Source: Peptoniphilus sp. (GTDB lineage: Bacteria; Bacillota; Clostridia; Tissierellales; Peptoniphilaceae). From it: a DNA stretch of 15,463 nt. The position numbers were made by a program, and so were the translations under genes. How positions within the stretch are numbered: position 1 is the first letter of the stretch; every line of letters starts with the position of its first letter. Below are positions 1 to 10,261 of this stretch, piece after piece. The DNA lies in the NCBI GenBank assembly GCA_029983555.1, contig JASBZH010000095.1:1-15463 (forward strand), read 5' to 3'. The notes under the pieces were generated by a model. The model had not been told where the DNA came from. It worked only from the letters and a program-made list of their open reading frames with translations, and did no database searches.

Positions 1-11
1 AAATAACTAAG

Positions 12-44
12 ACAGCTCTACTGTTGTGGGTAGAGCTGTTTTTT
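12..44 (+). terminator. Rho-independent terminator of an upstream gene
   Basis: A perfect 9-bp stem (ACAGCTCTA at 12-20, TAGAGCTGT at 31-39) encloses a 10-base loop and is followed directly by a run of six T (39-44). The T run lies only on the + strand side, so it should end a + strand transcript whose gene lies left of the window. No part of that gene can be identified in the first 11 bases. Confidence 0.9.
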
Positions 45-60
45 AATTTTAAAATTAAAA
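41..60. repeat. Perfect 20-bp AT-only palindrome next to the terminator
   Basis: TTTTAATTTT (41-50) is followed without a gap by its exact reverse complement AAAATTAAAA (51-60). It starts inside the T tract of the terminator. It could extend terminator function or be a protein-binding site, but in DNA this AT-rich it may also be chance. Confidence 0.5.
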
Positions 61-1044
61 CTAAATTAGCTTTAATACTCAAATTATATTATGAAAATTT
101 TTAATTAATATTTATTTGTTATTAAGCATTTAAATTATAAAAAGAAAAGTAGAAAATAATTTTATAATATTTAAATAAAAAGTACTGTATTTGATCAATA
201 GTAGATTTTTTCTTATTTATATATTTTGACGTGAAATATTAAGATTAAGATTATTAGTGTGATTTGAAAATTTTAAAGACAAATTGATTATTTATATAAA
301 TTATACTTAGTTATCTTTAACGATTTTAACTATAAATATGTTACACTTATACAATAAGATATTAACAATTTATCGTATTAAGATATTCTTATTTAAAAAG
401 TTTCAAAGAAAAGTATTGGAAAATTTTTTGCTATATTTTTTATTAAAAGTGAAATTAAAAAGAGGAAAGGAAAAGGAGATATAAATATAAAAACATTTTA
501 ATTGAAATACTTTATTAATTGCCAAAAATCTATATATTTAGGATGAATTTACAGCAGACAATATGTTTTAAGGTGTAAAAATTTATTAAAGCACACAAAT
601 ATCAGATTATCACAAGAAATATATTTAATGTTGTCTTATATAACTTAGTATATTTTCTATAAAATTTGATCAATATATTTATATTATTTAGAGTTATTAA
701 GGAGGTTTTCAATTAATATTTTAAAAAAGTTATATAAAAAGCAAATAACCTGTTAAAATATTTCGTCAATAATGTTATATTGAAAATATAAAAAATAAAT
801 CTAGTTATAGTAAATAAAAAACAAGATATCGTATGAGTATAGTAATGACAAAATAATTATTATTTATAAGATAATTTAAATACATATTTAAACATTGTAT
901 CATTTCTATAAATCAATTTTATAACTGAATTTTAATGTTAAAAATCTTAATACTTTAAGAAATTTTTAAATAAAACACAAAACTATTTTAGATAAAACAA
1001 TCAATTTAAAAAATTTATTTATAATTATGGAGAATACGTGAGTT
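61..1044. other. Long AT-rich intergenic region without a recognisable gene
   Basis: About 980 bases that are visibly far richer in A and T than the coding DNA to the right. All frames on both strands are broken by frequent stops. I see no tRNA, rRNA or repeat array. Two Shine-Dalgarno-like stretches occur (AAGGAGAT near 473-480, AAGGAGG at 700-706) but neither is followed by a usable start and ORF. The palindromic 9-mer TTGATCAAT occurs twice (191-199, 666-674). The promoter of the downstream operon must lie here or upstream, but no hexamer pair with good match and 16-18 base spacing stands out. The region could hold a decayed gene, a long 5' leader or a small RNA; none can be shown from the sequence. 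Confidence 0.6.
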
Positions 1045-1902
1045 ATGAAATCAAAAAAATATTCTGGTAATAAGTATAGTAATTTCGTATTGATTCTTAT
1101 TTCCTTAATAATTTTAAGCATAGCACTTCTTATATTAATTTATTCTAATATTGGGAATGGCAACAAATTGGGAATAAAAGACTCTTCAATTGTTGGAGAG
1201 TGGAAATATTTTGCCAGCTCGATCGATAATAATTTTTATAAAGAGGATCTGAACGATGACCAATATATAAATCTTAAAAAAGATGGCAGTGCATCTTTTA
1301 AAATCACAAGAGAGATCAAAGATGCAACGTGGAGCGAACTGAGAAATGGTGCTTCAATAAATTATGGAAATAGAGAAATTAATTTATATAAAGAGGACAA
1401 TGTCTTGATATATAAAAAGGACGAAAAATCAATCTACTTTGTGAAAAATAATGAAAATTCAAAATATAAAGATGAAATTCTTTCAAAAATAGAAGATACC
1501 GAAAAGAGAGATCAAAATATCATCGTGAGTGAAATTGATAAAAAAGATACGAAATCACTTAATGGCAAGTGGTACAGATTTGCTTATGAAAATAAGGATG
1601 GACTCACTGAAATATCACAGGATGAAATTTCAGAAAATGATGGACTTTTTATTGATAATAAAAAGCTAATAGAAAATAGGAACGGCAAATCTACCAAGGG
1701 AACTTTGAAATTTAATAAAGAAGATAAGATTATCGAAGTTTCTCAGGATAAAAAAGACGGAATCATATTACAGATGGACGAAATACTAGTTTTTATAAAG
1801 AATGATGAAAGCAATTACTATTTAAAGGATTATAAAGATACAAAACTTATGGACGAATTTTTAGACAAGTTAAAAGAGCAGAAAGGAGAAAATAATGGAT
1901 AA
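1045..1902 (+). CDS. Membrane-anchored protein with two tandem lipocalin-like repeats
   Basis: A 285-residue protein of unknown function. Residues 1-13 are basic, 14-33 form one strongly hydrophobic segment (a signal anchor; no lipobox cysteine, no clear cleavage site), and the remaining ~250 hydrophilic, Lys/Asp/Glu-rich residues should lie outside the membrane. That part consists of two copies of a similar unit. Copy A (about 48-136) opens with VGEWKYF and closes with IYFVKN; copy B (about 171-255) opens with NGKWYRF and closes with LVFIKN. The opening Gly-x-Trp and alternating β-strand pattern recall small lipocalin-like barrels; this is a pattern judgement, not a profile match. GGAGA at 1029-1033 lies 11 bases before the ATG, a weak but usable site. 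The stop TAA (1900-1902) lies inside the first codons of the giant adhesin gene, so the two are probably co-transcribed and coupled. A helper in export or display of the adhesin is plausible but unproven. Confidence 0.85.
   Translation: MKSKKYSGNKYSNFVLILISLIILSIALLILIYSNIGNGNKLGIKDSSIVGEWKYFASSIDNNFYKEDLNDDQYINLKKDGSASFKITREIKDATWSELRNGASINYGNREINLYKEDNVLIYKKDEKSIYFVKNNENSKYKDEILSKIEDTEKRDQNIIVSEIDKKDTKSLNGKWYRFAYENKDGLTEISQDEISENDGLFIDNKKLIENRNGKSTKGTLKFNKEDKIIEVSQDKKDGIILQMDEILVFIKNDESNYYLKDYKDTKLMDEFLDKLKEQKGENNG
1882..1897 (+). promoter_or_regulatory. Ribosome binding site and overlapping start of the adhesin gene
   Basis: AAAGGAG at 1882-1888 lies 6 bases before ATG 1895, a near-ideal Shine-Dalgarno. 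It lies inside the end of the lipocalin-like gene, whose stop codon is at 1900-1902. The 8-base overlap (1895-1902) supports translational coupling and fixes the start of the adhesin, because a clean signal peptide follows directly. Confidence 0.85.
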
Positions 1903-4435
1903 CAATAAATCAAAAAGAGCTTTTGCACTTATATTTGCAATAATTATGATTTTACAAGTTTTTATAGAACCCGTATGTGCAATTGAAAATACTAAAGAGT
2001 ATAAGACAGAAAAGCTTAATATAGATTCTGATAAGAATAATTCAAAAAATTCTTTCGACTCTAGAAGCTTGTTAGATGAAAATGAGAATAAAGAAAAATC
2101 TGAAACCATAATTGTAGATGATAACAAAGATAAAGTTACAGATAGAAAACCACAAGGAAATTTAGAGGTTACAGATAAAGACACTTCAGTTAATAAAGAC
2201 ATATCAGATAAAACAGACATTCCAAAAAACAATAACATTTTAGATAATAATCAAGTTGATGACGATAAAAATAGAAAATATGACTTTTTAAATCCAAATG
2301 ACAAAGATGAAGAACTAGAACAAGAAGAAGTTCTAAACGGTGTAGAAGTAGATCCTGAGCTCCTCGAAATGTCAAAGGACTTGAGAGCTGGCGGAAGTAA
2401 AATATTAAATTATCCAAAAGTAGAATATAAAGAAGGAGATTACATAGATTTAAACGGGTTAAAGATATTAACCCTTGATTTTGATTCTATTCCTAAAATT
2501 TGGACAATCGAAGATTTAATGAGATCAGATGCTTTGATAAAACCTAGTAAAACTTCAGCACTAGAAAAGCTAAAAGATAAGGAACAATCCATAGTCATTG
2601 AGGTTCCAAATGCAGATCCAGTACAAATCCCTATAATTGTAAAATCTGAAAATGAAAAAGACGAAGAACTGACAGAAGAACAACTTCTTTTTGCAGAGAA
2701 TTTAAATCCTAAAGAGGCAAAAGTATTTAAAGCCCCTAAGACAGAATACAAATCTTTTGAAAAGATAAATTTAGATGGCATTGAAATTATAGCGAAAACA
2801 GCTGATGGAGAAGTAAAACTCTTTACAAGAGATGAGATTCTTGAAAGAGAAGATATAAAAGTTACTCCAGCAGAAGATAGTTTAGCGCCTTCAAATTACT
2901 ATGACAAATTAAAGGATCAAGAATTTTTAAAGGATGAATCTGCAAATTTACAATCAGCTATATCTAAATATATAGAAGATAATGGAATCGAAGATGTAAA
3001 AAAAGAAATCACAATAGAAATTCCCGACTTTGAAAAAATAGTCATTCCAATAGATGTTGAAGATGAGGGTATAGGTTTAACTCCACTTGAGTTATATAAT
3101 GCTTTAAAAATGGAAAAATCTTCAATGAAGGTCTTAAATATAGATAAAATGACTTACAGAAAAGATGAAGATTTAGATATTTCTAACATTAAACTTCTAT
3201 TAAAAGATGAAAGTGGAGCACTTCGCATTGTAACTGTTGATGATATCGAAAAAGATTATGACTTTGAAGTAGATAGTTATGATTTTAAATTAGAAAAGAA
3301 TAAATTAAATGAACAATTCAAGTCAAATTTAAATAAAAATATCGAGAGAGAAGAAAATATTGTCGAAAGAATTGACGGGATAAACAGTGACGACTCTTTG
3401 TTAAAAAATCTTTTAAAAGAGAATATTGATGAAAGTAAGAACAAGAAATCAGAAATCGAAGAGCCTAAGCAAACTCATATAACAATTGAATATAAGGATT
3501 ATAAAAAATTAAACATACCGATGACAATTGTTTCAAATGATGCTGAAATAACAGATCTTGAAGATAATGGAAATCTAGATTTTTCACATTGGGGCCTTGT
3601 AATTGACAAAAATAAGGCTATATTCACAGTAACTGTTGATGCTAAAAATTTATCTAATGTAAAGGAGACAGAATTAAACTTCTTAAATATAGATAGAAGT
3701 GAGAATGCAAATATAAAAGTAGATAGAGTAGTAAAGACTAACGGAGTGGACGAGGAAGACATAACACTTACAGATCCAATATATAGAATAAATGAAAATT
3801 TAGATGATTATAGAAATTTGCCATTAGAAGAGTTGACAGAAAAGCTAAGAGATTTACCAATCTTAAAGTCACTTAATCTTTCAAATAAATTAGAAGTTGG
3901 ATATAAATATGTATTCTTTGTAGAAGTAAATACACCAAGTAGCGAGAATAAAAAAGCAGTTGGTGAAGTAGAAGAAACTATAGAAAGAGAAGCTGACAAA
4001 AGCTTAGATAATTCAGCAGAAAAAGGCGTTACAGAATCTGAAAAATTAGATAATAATTCTAAAAATTTATTGACAGAAGAAGACACAGAAGGAAATAACG
4101 AAACATCTAGTTTAGAAATTTCATCAAATAAAAACGGAAAAGTTGAAGAAGTAGAAAGAGAAATACCAAAACTATTAATAGATGTAAAAACTAGAATTTC
4201 TGGAGCAGAAGATCGAGAAAATATAATCAATAAAGAGATAATATCAACTGCAATGGATCCAAGCGGATTATTAGTAAATAATGTTTTGGCGAAAGTTCCT
4301 GGCGAAACAACTTATCCATATAGTCTACCTTATACATCAAAACAGCACTATGAAAAGGGATTTATGGTTTGGGATATAACGATAGATGCCAAAGAGTTAA
4401 AAGATAAATCTGGATCTTTAAGTTATAGTAACTAA
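1895..4435 (+). CDS. Adhesin N-terminal segment: signal peptide, Big_3-like repeats
   Basis: The only segment (846 residues) with its own ribosome binding site. Residues 8-29 make a Sec signal peptide (hydrophobic core then PVCA, likely cut after Ala29). Residues 30-165 are low-complexity Asp/Asn/Lys/Glu-rich, a wall-spanning or spacer type. Three repeats follow (about 168-250, 275-390, 411-549), each beginning with a K-x-x-Y-x-x-x-x-x-I/L-D/N-L/I pattern such as YKEGDYIDLNGLKI and ending in a short IVIEVP or ITIEIP strand; this matches the bacterial Ig-like group 3 (Big_3) pattern. Residues 566-690 and 760-846 look like two related β-domains (TVDAKNL and TIDAKEL mark equivalent strands), separated by a Glu/Ser/Lys-rich insert. 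TAA 4433-4435 falls inside the second of them. If translation stops there the product is secreted, lacks any wall anchor and ends in mid-domain. Confidence 0.85.
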   Translation: MDNNKSKRAFALIFAIIMILQVFIEPVCAIENTKEYKTEKLNIDSDKNNSKNSFDSRSLLDENENKEKSETIIVDDNKDKVTDRKPQGNLEVTDKDTSVNKDISDKTDIPKNNNILDNNQVDDDKNRKYDFLNPNDKDEELEQEEVLNGVEVDPELLEMSKDLRAGGSKILNYPKVEYKEGDYIDLNGLKILTLDFDSIPKIWTIEDLMRSDALIKPSKTSALEKLKDKEQSIVIEVPNADPVQIPIIVKSENEKDEELTEEQLLFAENLNPKEAKVFKAPKTEYKSFEKINLDGIEIIAKTADGEVKLFTRDEILEREDIKVTPAEDSLAPSNYYDKLKDQEFLKDESANLQSAISKYIEDNGIEDVKKEITIEIPDFEKIVIPIDVEDEGIGLTPLELYNALKMEKSSMKVLNIDKMTYRKDEDLDISNIKLLLKDESGALRIVTVDDIEKDYDFEVDSYDFKLEKNKLNEQFKSNLNKNIEREENIVERIDGINSDDSLLKNLLKENIDESKNKKSEIEEPKQTHITIEYKDYKKLNIPMTIVSNDAEITDLEDNGNLDFSHWGLVIDKNKAIFTVTVDAKNLSNVKETELNFLNIDRSENANIKVDRVVKTNGVDEEDITLTDPIYRINENLDDYRNLPLEELTEKLRDLPILKSLNLSNKLEVGYKYVFFVEVNTPSSENKKAVGEVEETIEREADKSLDNSAEKGVTESEKLDNNSKNLLTEEDTEGNNETSSLEISSNKNGKVEEVEREIPKLLIDVKTRISGAEDRENIINKEIISTAMDPSGLLVNNVLAKVPGETTYPYSLPYTSKQHYEKGFMVWDITIDAKELKDKSGSLSYSN
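4433..4435 (+). other. In-frame stop 1 (TAA) of the adhesin
   Basis: Reads SGSLSYSN, stop, GLSLYASKDQ. The β-domain continues across it in the same frame. Sense codons one change away include CAA, GAA, AAA, TTA, TCA and TAT. The base after it is G. Confidence 0.9.
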
Positions 4436-6493
4436 GGTTTGTCCCTATATGCATCAAAAGACCAAGGTCTTTCTGACTACAAGGTATCAATCGACGAGCT
4501 TAATGTGAATGATGCTTCCTTAAATTCTTGGAATGAATTGTATTTGTATAACAAGACTATTACTAAAGCAAACTTACCTAGTACAATTACTATCCATGTA
4601 AAAGCAAAAGTTGATGTACCTGCAAATACTTACACTTTGGGAGTAAGGTTAACGCCGGATGCCAATTATATTGAAAAATTAGGCGAAGAACTTCTAGAGA
4701 AAGCTCAAGAAGGCAGCGGATTTACAGGGGCATTTGCCATCATTATTGAATATGTTAAGAATCTTAACTCTCTAGATAAGTTTAAAAAAGGTTTTAACTT
4801 AATTGATGTAAGATTACCTTCATCTGAAGCTCCTCAATCCACTTATGATGAGTTTAGAGCAAACTCTTATGGTGATACTACTAGAACCATGTTTGGCTCT
4901 TATGATGACAGAAGAGTAAATAAAGAGACCATAGATTTTACAGCTTCAGATACCTTAAGACTTGAAGAAATAAATGACCCTAATATTATGAATGCCCTAG
5001 GTGAAGATGTTTATAATAGAAAATTTGAAAATGCAAACCCTGTTAATGCAAATCCTGATATTAAGATTTTCATTCCAAACACCAATGGAAGTTATGATTT
5101 AGTTTATAATGTTACAAATGTTTCTCAAAATACTTTTAATAATAAAATTAAATCTATTAGAAATCAAATAATTCCAGGTACCATTATTCAATATACTTGG
5201 CAAACAAAGCCAACAAATGAAAAAGAAGCAAGCAAGATTCTTATAGACTTCCAAACAAGAACTGAGGTAGATGGAACAGGTTCAGTTGGAGGAAGTCAAA
5301 CTGCATCACTTGTAAAAAGACAAGCTGAAGGATTTAACAAGGGATACCATATAGCTTGGCAAACTACACCAACATATACTGATATTCCACTTCCAGGCGG
5401 ATATATTAACGGAATAGAGACGAAGGAAAATCAAGACTATAAACTTACACCAACTAAAAATGCAGTTATGAGAGTAGTTGAAAATTACGATTTGGTATGG
5501 TGTATTAACTGGTCAGCAAAATTCCCAATGCACGAAAATTTCTGGGATGAAGACTTAGATGAATGGCAAATTCAAAGAGTAGAAATTAAAAGTCCGGAAG
5601 ACTTAAGACCATATCTTCAACAACGTAACGGTCAACTAGCTAGTCCTTACAAACTTGAGTATATATTTGACAGATTAAAACAAGGATTTTATTTCATTGA
5701 CAAATATCCTACTGAAGTAAATGGGGTTGACTATGACTTAAACCGTACTACTCAGTACAACGGTCTAATGGCAAACTTTATTGGAGAATTAACTACAGAT
5801 CCTAATATCTATAATACGAGTTTGACACAATATCAAATAACAGCTCAAGATAGGTTTAACACAGAAGCTCTTAAAGGGGTAATAACAACTCACATAGATG
5901 AGTGGACGCCTGAAGTTGCAGACTCTGTAAAACTTTATGTTTACCGCAACAGCAAGGATACTAATGGCAATCATACTGGATTAGGGTCTGACACTTATCA
6001 AAATGTTATAACAGGAAAAGTTTTTCCACCTATTACAATATCTAAGGTTGACGAAAAAGGATCACCACTTTCTGGTGCAGACTTTAGATTAATATCTGGG
6101 GACGGAGATGTAATAACTTGGACAAGTGATAACCAACCGAAAAAATTATATCTAGATCCTGATTCATATACACTGGAAGAAGTTAGAGCTCCTAAGGGAA
6201 GAAAACCTATATATCCATATCATTTTACAGTAAGGCAAGAAAAAGATACTGAAAGTAGTATTGAAGAAAAAGATATACCACTATTGAAGTTTAGAGAAAA
6301 TAAACCAGACTTTGATTTTGAAGATGCAACCTTGATATTTGATAATGACAAGGCAGTGATAAGAGATACTACTAAAAAATTCAATGATACATCTGCAAAA
6401 GCTAAATGGTTTGCAGGCGGAAATTTAATAGTAGAAAAGAAATATGTAGAAGAAGACTCATCTATAAAAAACGTTGGTATTTTAGAAGATTGA
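4436..6493 (+). pseudogene. Adhesin segment 2: head region and first SpaA repeat
   Basis: In-frame continuation of the adhesin after TAA 4433, starting GLSLYASKDQ. Translation could start on its own only from a TTG at 4439 or later internal codons, and no Shine-Dalgarno is seen there, so I treat it as part of the giant frame. About 530 residues form a β-rich, Asn/Thr/Tyr-rich region I do not recognise; it is the best candidate for a ligand-binding head (inference). It holds a single cysteine (in VWCINW), so no internal disulfide. From 6026 comes a SpaA/Cna_B-type repeat: ISKVD supplies the candidate isopeptide Lys, LSGADFRL the second strand, LEEVRAP the conserved Glu. The segment ends at TGA 6491-6493, followed in frame by LTIKVANPATT. 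Confidence 0.75.
6491..6493 (+). other. In-frame stop 2 (TGA) of the adhesin
   Basis: Reads VGILED, stop, LTIKVANPATT, between SpaA repeats 1 and 2. The next base is C (TGA CTT); UGA followed by C is a known poor termination context in E. coli. Nothing like a selenocysteine insertion hairpin was obvious just downstream. Confidence 0.9.
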
Positions 6494-6889
6494 CTTACAA
6501 TTAAAGTTGCAAATCCAGCTACTACACAAGAAGTTAAGTATGGCGAAGTTATACTGAAAAAAGTGGATTTAAATGGAAGTCCACTTGCCGGAGCAGAGTT
6601 TACTTTAACGGGAAATGGATTAAATATCACAAAAACTTCATTTAACGATGGAGAATTGATATTTTCTAGACTTCCAAAGGGAGAATATATAATTAGAGAA
6701 ACAAAAGCTCCCACAGGATATGAAAAGCTAAATTATCAATATAGAGTTATAGTTAATGAAAATGGCGTGACTAATGTCACAGAAGAGCCGTTAAGTAATG
6801 AAATAAATTTCATATCTAAATTTACAATGCCAATAAAGAACTTTACAACTAGGTCTTTTAGGAGCAATATCGACAACCAAAATGGCTTG

Positions 6890-7960
6890 AGAGTAACTGA
6901 CTATGAACTAAAGGGTGCTTATAAAGAAAACGGTGAAACTGTTTATGTATCAGCATTTGAGCCAATTTCAATGAAAGTAAAGATGACTCTAGCAAATAAT
7001 AAAGCTAAAGCAGGAGATACCTTCGATATAGTTTTAGATAAAAAATTGCAACCTAGTGGACTTATTCCAACAGTTGGTAGTGATGCACCAAATGATTTCT
7101 ACCCACCAGTAATAATGCTTAACAATGAGATAGTTGCAACAGGACATTATAATAAGGAAACGAATAAGATAATATACACATTTACTGATTATGTAGAAAC
7201 GCACAAAAATGTATCTATGGAATTAGAACTAAATGGTATGGGTCCTAATAGAAAATTAGTCAAAAACAATGGTGACTATACTTTTGCAAATACTATAGCA
7301 GGAGATGAAAGAAAAGAGACATTAAACATTGACTATAAGTATAGCAATGTAACTGGCAGTGGCCAATCGAAATGGAAGACTATATACCAAAGAGGATCTA
7401 ATGCATATCCTGAGTATATGAATTCTAAGCGTTTTATTCCTGAATGGAATAGAGACATAAAAGTTGCAAAACATGTAACTTATTTAAATGTCGATGACAC
7501 TAGAGGTCCTAACAGACCAACCAGACTAACTTTTAAAGAAATAGAAGGAACAAACAATCTAGATATTTATAATACAGAAATTAAAGTTTATAAAGTTCCA
7601 AATGATAAAAAGAAAGACTATTTTGTAGATTCAATGGATCCCGATGTTACAGGACTTGTTGAAGTAAAAAAAGATGTAAAAAAAGTAAATAACTCAATAT
7701 ACATCGAATTTCCATCTTCAAGATCCTACAATGGAGACTTTAAAGACAAAAACGGATACATTGTAATTGCAAATATTCCATTAAAATCATCTAAGGAAGA
7801 TGTGAACATTTCTTTAGACTGGGATACTTTAGATGATGCTGGTAATACTATTTTGACTAACCTAGACTTTATTCATGCTAATAACTATGTGAGAGTTTTT
7901 GGAGACTCTGCTGGTGGTGCAGGAGAGGATTTCATAGATAAACTAGTTCCGAATAAAAAA
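6890..7960 (+). other. MSCRAMM-like N2/N3 adhesin module 1
   Basis: The unit contains AGDTFDIVLDKKL and then YTFTDYV (7175-7195). In staphylococcal MSCRAMMs (ClfA, SdrG family) the TYTFTDYV motif lies in the N2 domain and forms part of the cleft of the dock-lock-latch mechanism. The following ~190 residues (KWKTIYQRG to about 7950) would be the N3-like partner. Here the module lies inside the protein between SpaA repeats, not at the N-terminus. Ligand unknown. Confidence 0.65.
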
Positions 7961-8401
7961 GATATAAAGGGTAAATTTGAAATTGAAAAGACTGACCAAG
8001 ACGGACTAGTTCTCAAAGGTGCAAAATTTACTTTAACAAAAGATGATAATCCAACAGTAGTTATAAATAAAACATCTGATGAAAATGGAAAAATATCTTT
8101 TGATAATCTAGAAGAGGGAACTTATACACTTGTAGAAAGCGAGGCTCCTGAGGGTTATCAAAAATCTAACAAGACCTGGTCTGTTACAGTAGATAGTAAT
8201 GGTATAACTACAGTCATAGAAAAAACTCCAGACAAAGCTATGCTTAGAGCTAGAGGTCCAATGTCATATGCCAAACCAATAAATGAAATAACAGGTCAAT
8301 ATGGAGATTTGACTGTTACTACTAACGTTACAGATATTGGCGATGACAAGTATTCCGTATCTTTAGATTTCGAATCTAAAACTCAAAGAGATGTAGAACA
8401 A

Positions 8402-8970
8402 GAAGATATTATAATATTTGTTCCGCAGTTTGAAAAAATGAAAGACTATGGAGCTGACAACTATAGATTGGCTATATTATCAGTACTTCATGACTTAAGG
8501 GGATTAGATCAAAGAGGAAATATCCATGTAGGTATAATTGGCTACTCTAATGAAAAAAATGTAGATAGTTATAAGGCTTATAATTCAACAAAAACAACAG
8601 ATGGATTAATATCTGTTGATGATGCATATCTTTTTGTTAGAGAAAATAAATTAGGTATGTTTACTCCAAAAGAGGGAGTTAAAGATGAAAAAGGACTAAT
8701 TCAAGCCTTTGATTATGCAGTAGCAGGTTGGATTAGAGATGCTTATGGAAGTGGTACTAATTTCCATGGCAGCAGAAAAAATGCTCATAAAACTTTTATA
8801 GTACTATCAGACAGTAACTTTAACTATTACGATATTAGACAATTGAATAATAGTATAGATTCTGCTATAGCCTTTGCAGGACCAGAAAACGCATCTAATA
8901 TTCCTGAAATAAAGACCATTTTACTTCCAGATGCCAATAAAGATATGTGGTATAACTATTTCGGAAAAAC
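8402..8970 (+). other. VWA-like domain 1 with lost MIDAS motif
   Basis: Strand DIIIFV aligns with the first VWA strand, and TFIVLSDSN with the strand that carries a metal-site Asp. Where VWA domains have DxSxS, this one reads PQFEK (8423-8437): Asp is Pro and both Ser are gone. SGTNFHGS may be the Thr loop. Metal binding of the usual kind is unlikely. Fold assignment is by pattern only. Confidence 0.6.
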
Positions 8971-10261
8971 AGATGGCAAACCAGAAGTATCATTTACTTC
9001 TCTTAAAGAGAGATTTAATGAAAATCAGTATGAGTCCGGAATGAAATTTTATGGAAAAGATATTGAACATCTTCCGTTAAATATAACTTTAAACAATGAC
9101 TTCGATATTATAAATGGACCTATTATAAAATTTGATCCAATTACAGGACAATATGTTGAAGAAAATGGATGGAGAATATTTTCTAGCAAGACAGACCTTA
9201 CAGACGTTGCCTCAGCTGCAGGATGGCACATTAGTGACTATTCTACAACTCCTAAGAAAATAGAACTAAAACCTGGAGAACTTAATTTAAAAGCAGGCAA
9301 TAGAGCGAATATCAACTTTGAAGTAGAAATTCACGACAAAGATAGTATCACGAAAGATCAGTCTATACCTATAATGAACGATATTACCTTTACTCAAAAC
9401 GGTGAAACTTATAGAATTCCAGCTCCTAGAGTAATAATCCCATCAGTAAAGACTTTTAATGTGAGTGCTAAATGGGCAGAGTCAACTTCTAAAGAAGATA
9501 TTAAGGTAGAACTATCTAACGGAGAAACATTAACTCTTACTGGACCTGACTATTCAGTATCGTATCCAGAAAATAAAGTACCTTTAGATACAACTATAAC
9601 AAATGTTATAGTACCTCAAGGTCACACTTATAAGATAGATGGAGATAATGGAGACTATACTATAGAAATTAGTAGAGACTTAAATTATGTTCCATCAATC
9701 AAAGTTAAAAACACAAAGATAGATAATAAAGGCAAATTTACAATTACAAAAAAAGCAGAAGGTGAAAATGGACAAGAAGGAGAACTCCTACCGGGAGCAA
9801 CATTTGAATTAAGACAAGGTGATAAAGTAGTTGCAACAGAAACATCAGATAATGGAGGAAATATCAGCTTTGATAATCTAGAACCTGGAACTTACACCTT
9901 AGTAGAAACAAAAGCACCAGAAGGATATGAGCCTACTAAAGATACATGGACAGTAACAGTAGATGTTAATGGAGTAACGAGTGTAACTCATGACAAAAAT
10001 GAAATTACTGAATCATCTTTAGAATTATCAAATATCAGTAACAATTTGATGAACTTTTATAATGTAAGATCAAGGATACTTAATCCAACAATTGTAAATG
10101 AACCAGATACAAATATTGATGATACGACATTCTTAAATGATGAGACAGTAGGCAAGTCAAAAGTTACAACAAAAGCAACTTATGATAATACTAAAAAGGA
10201 ATACACTTACAGTCTTGATATAATAGCAGGTAAGGATGAAGGTGCAGTAGGAGTAAAACCA

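Noticed and set aside
543..578. An 11-codon ORF (MNLQQTICFKV) in the intergenic region
   Set aside because: Very short, no good ribosome binding site, no sign of a leader-peptide structure such as codon runs or an attenuator.
200..960. Promoter-like hexamers such as TTGACG 226, TTGAAA 780 with TATAGT 806, and TTGTAT 895 with TATAAC 920
   Set aside because: Spacings are 19-20 bases or the -10 match is poor; in DNA this rich in A and T such hexamers occur by chance.
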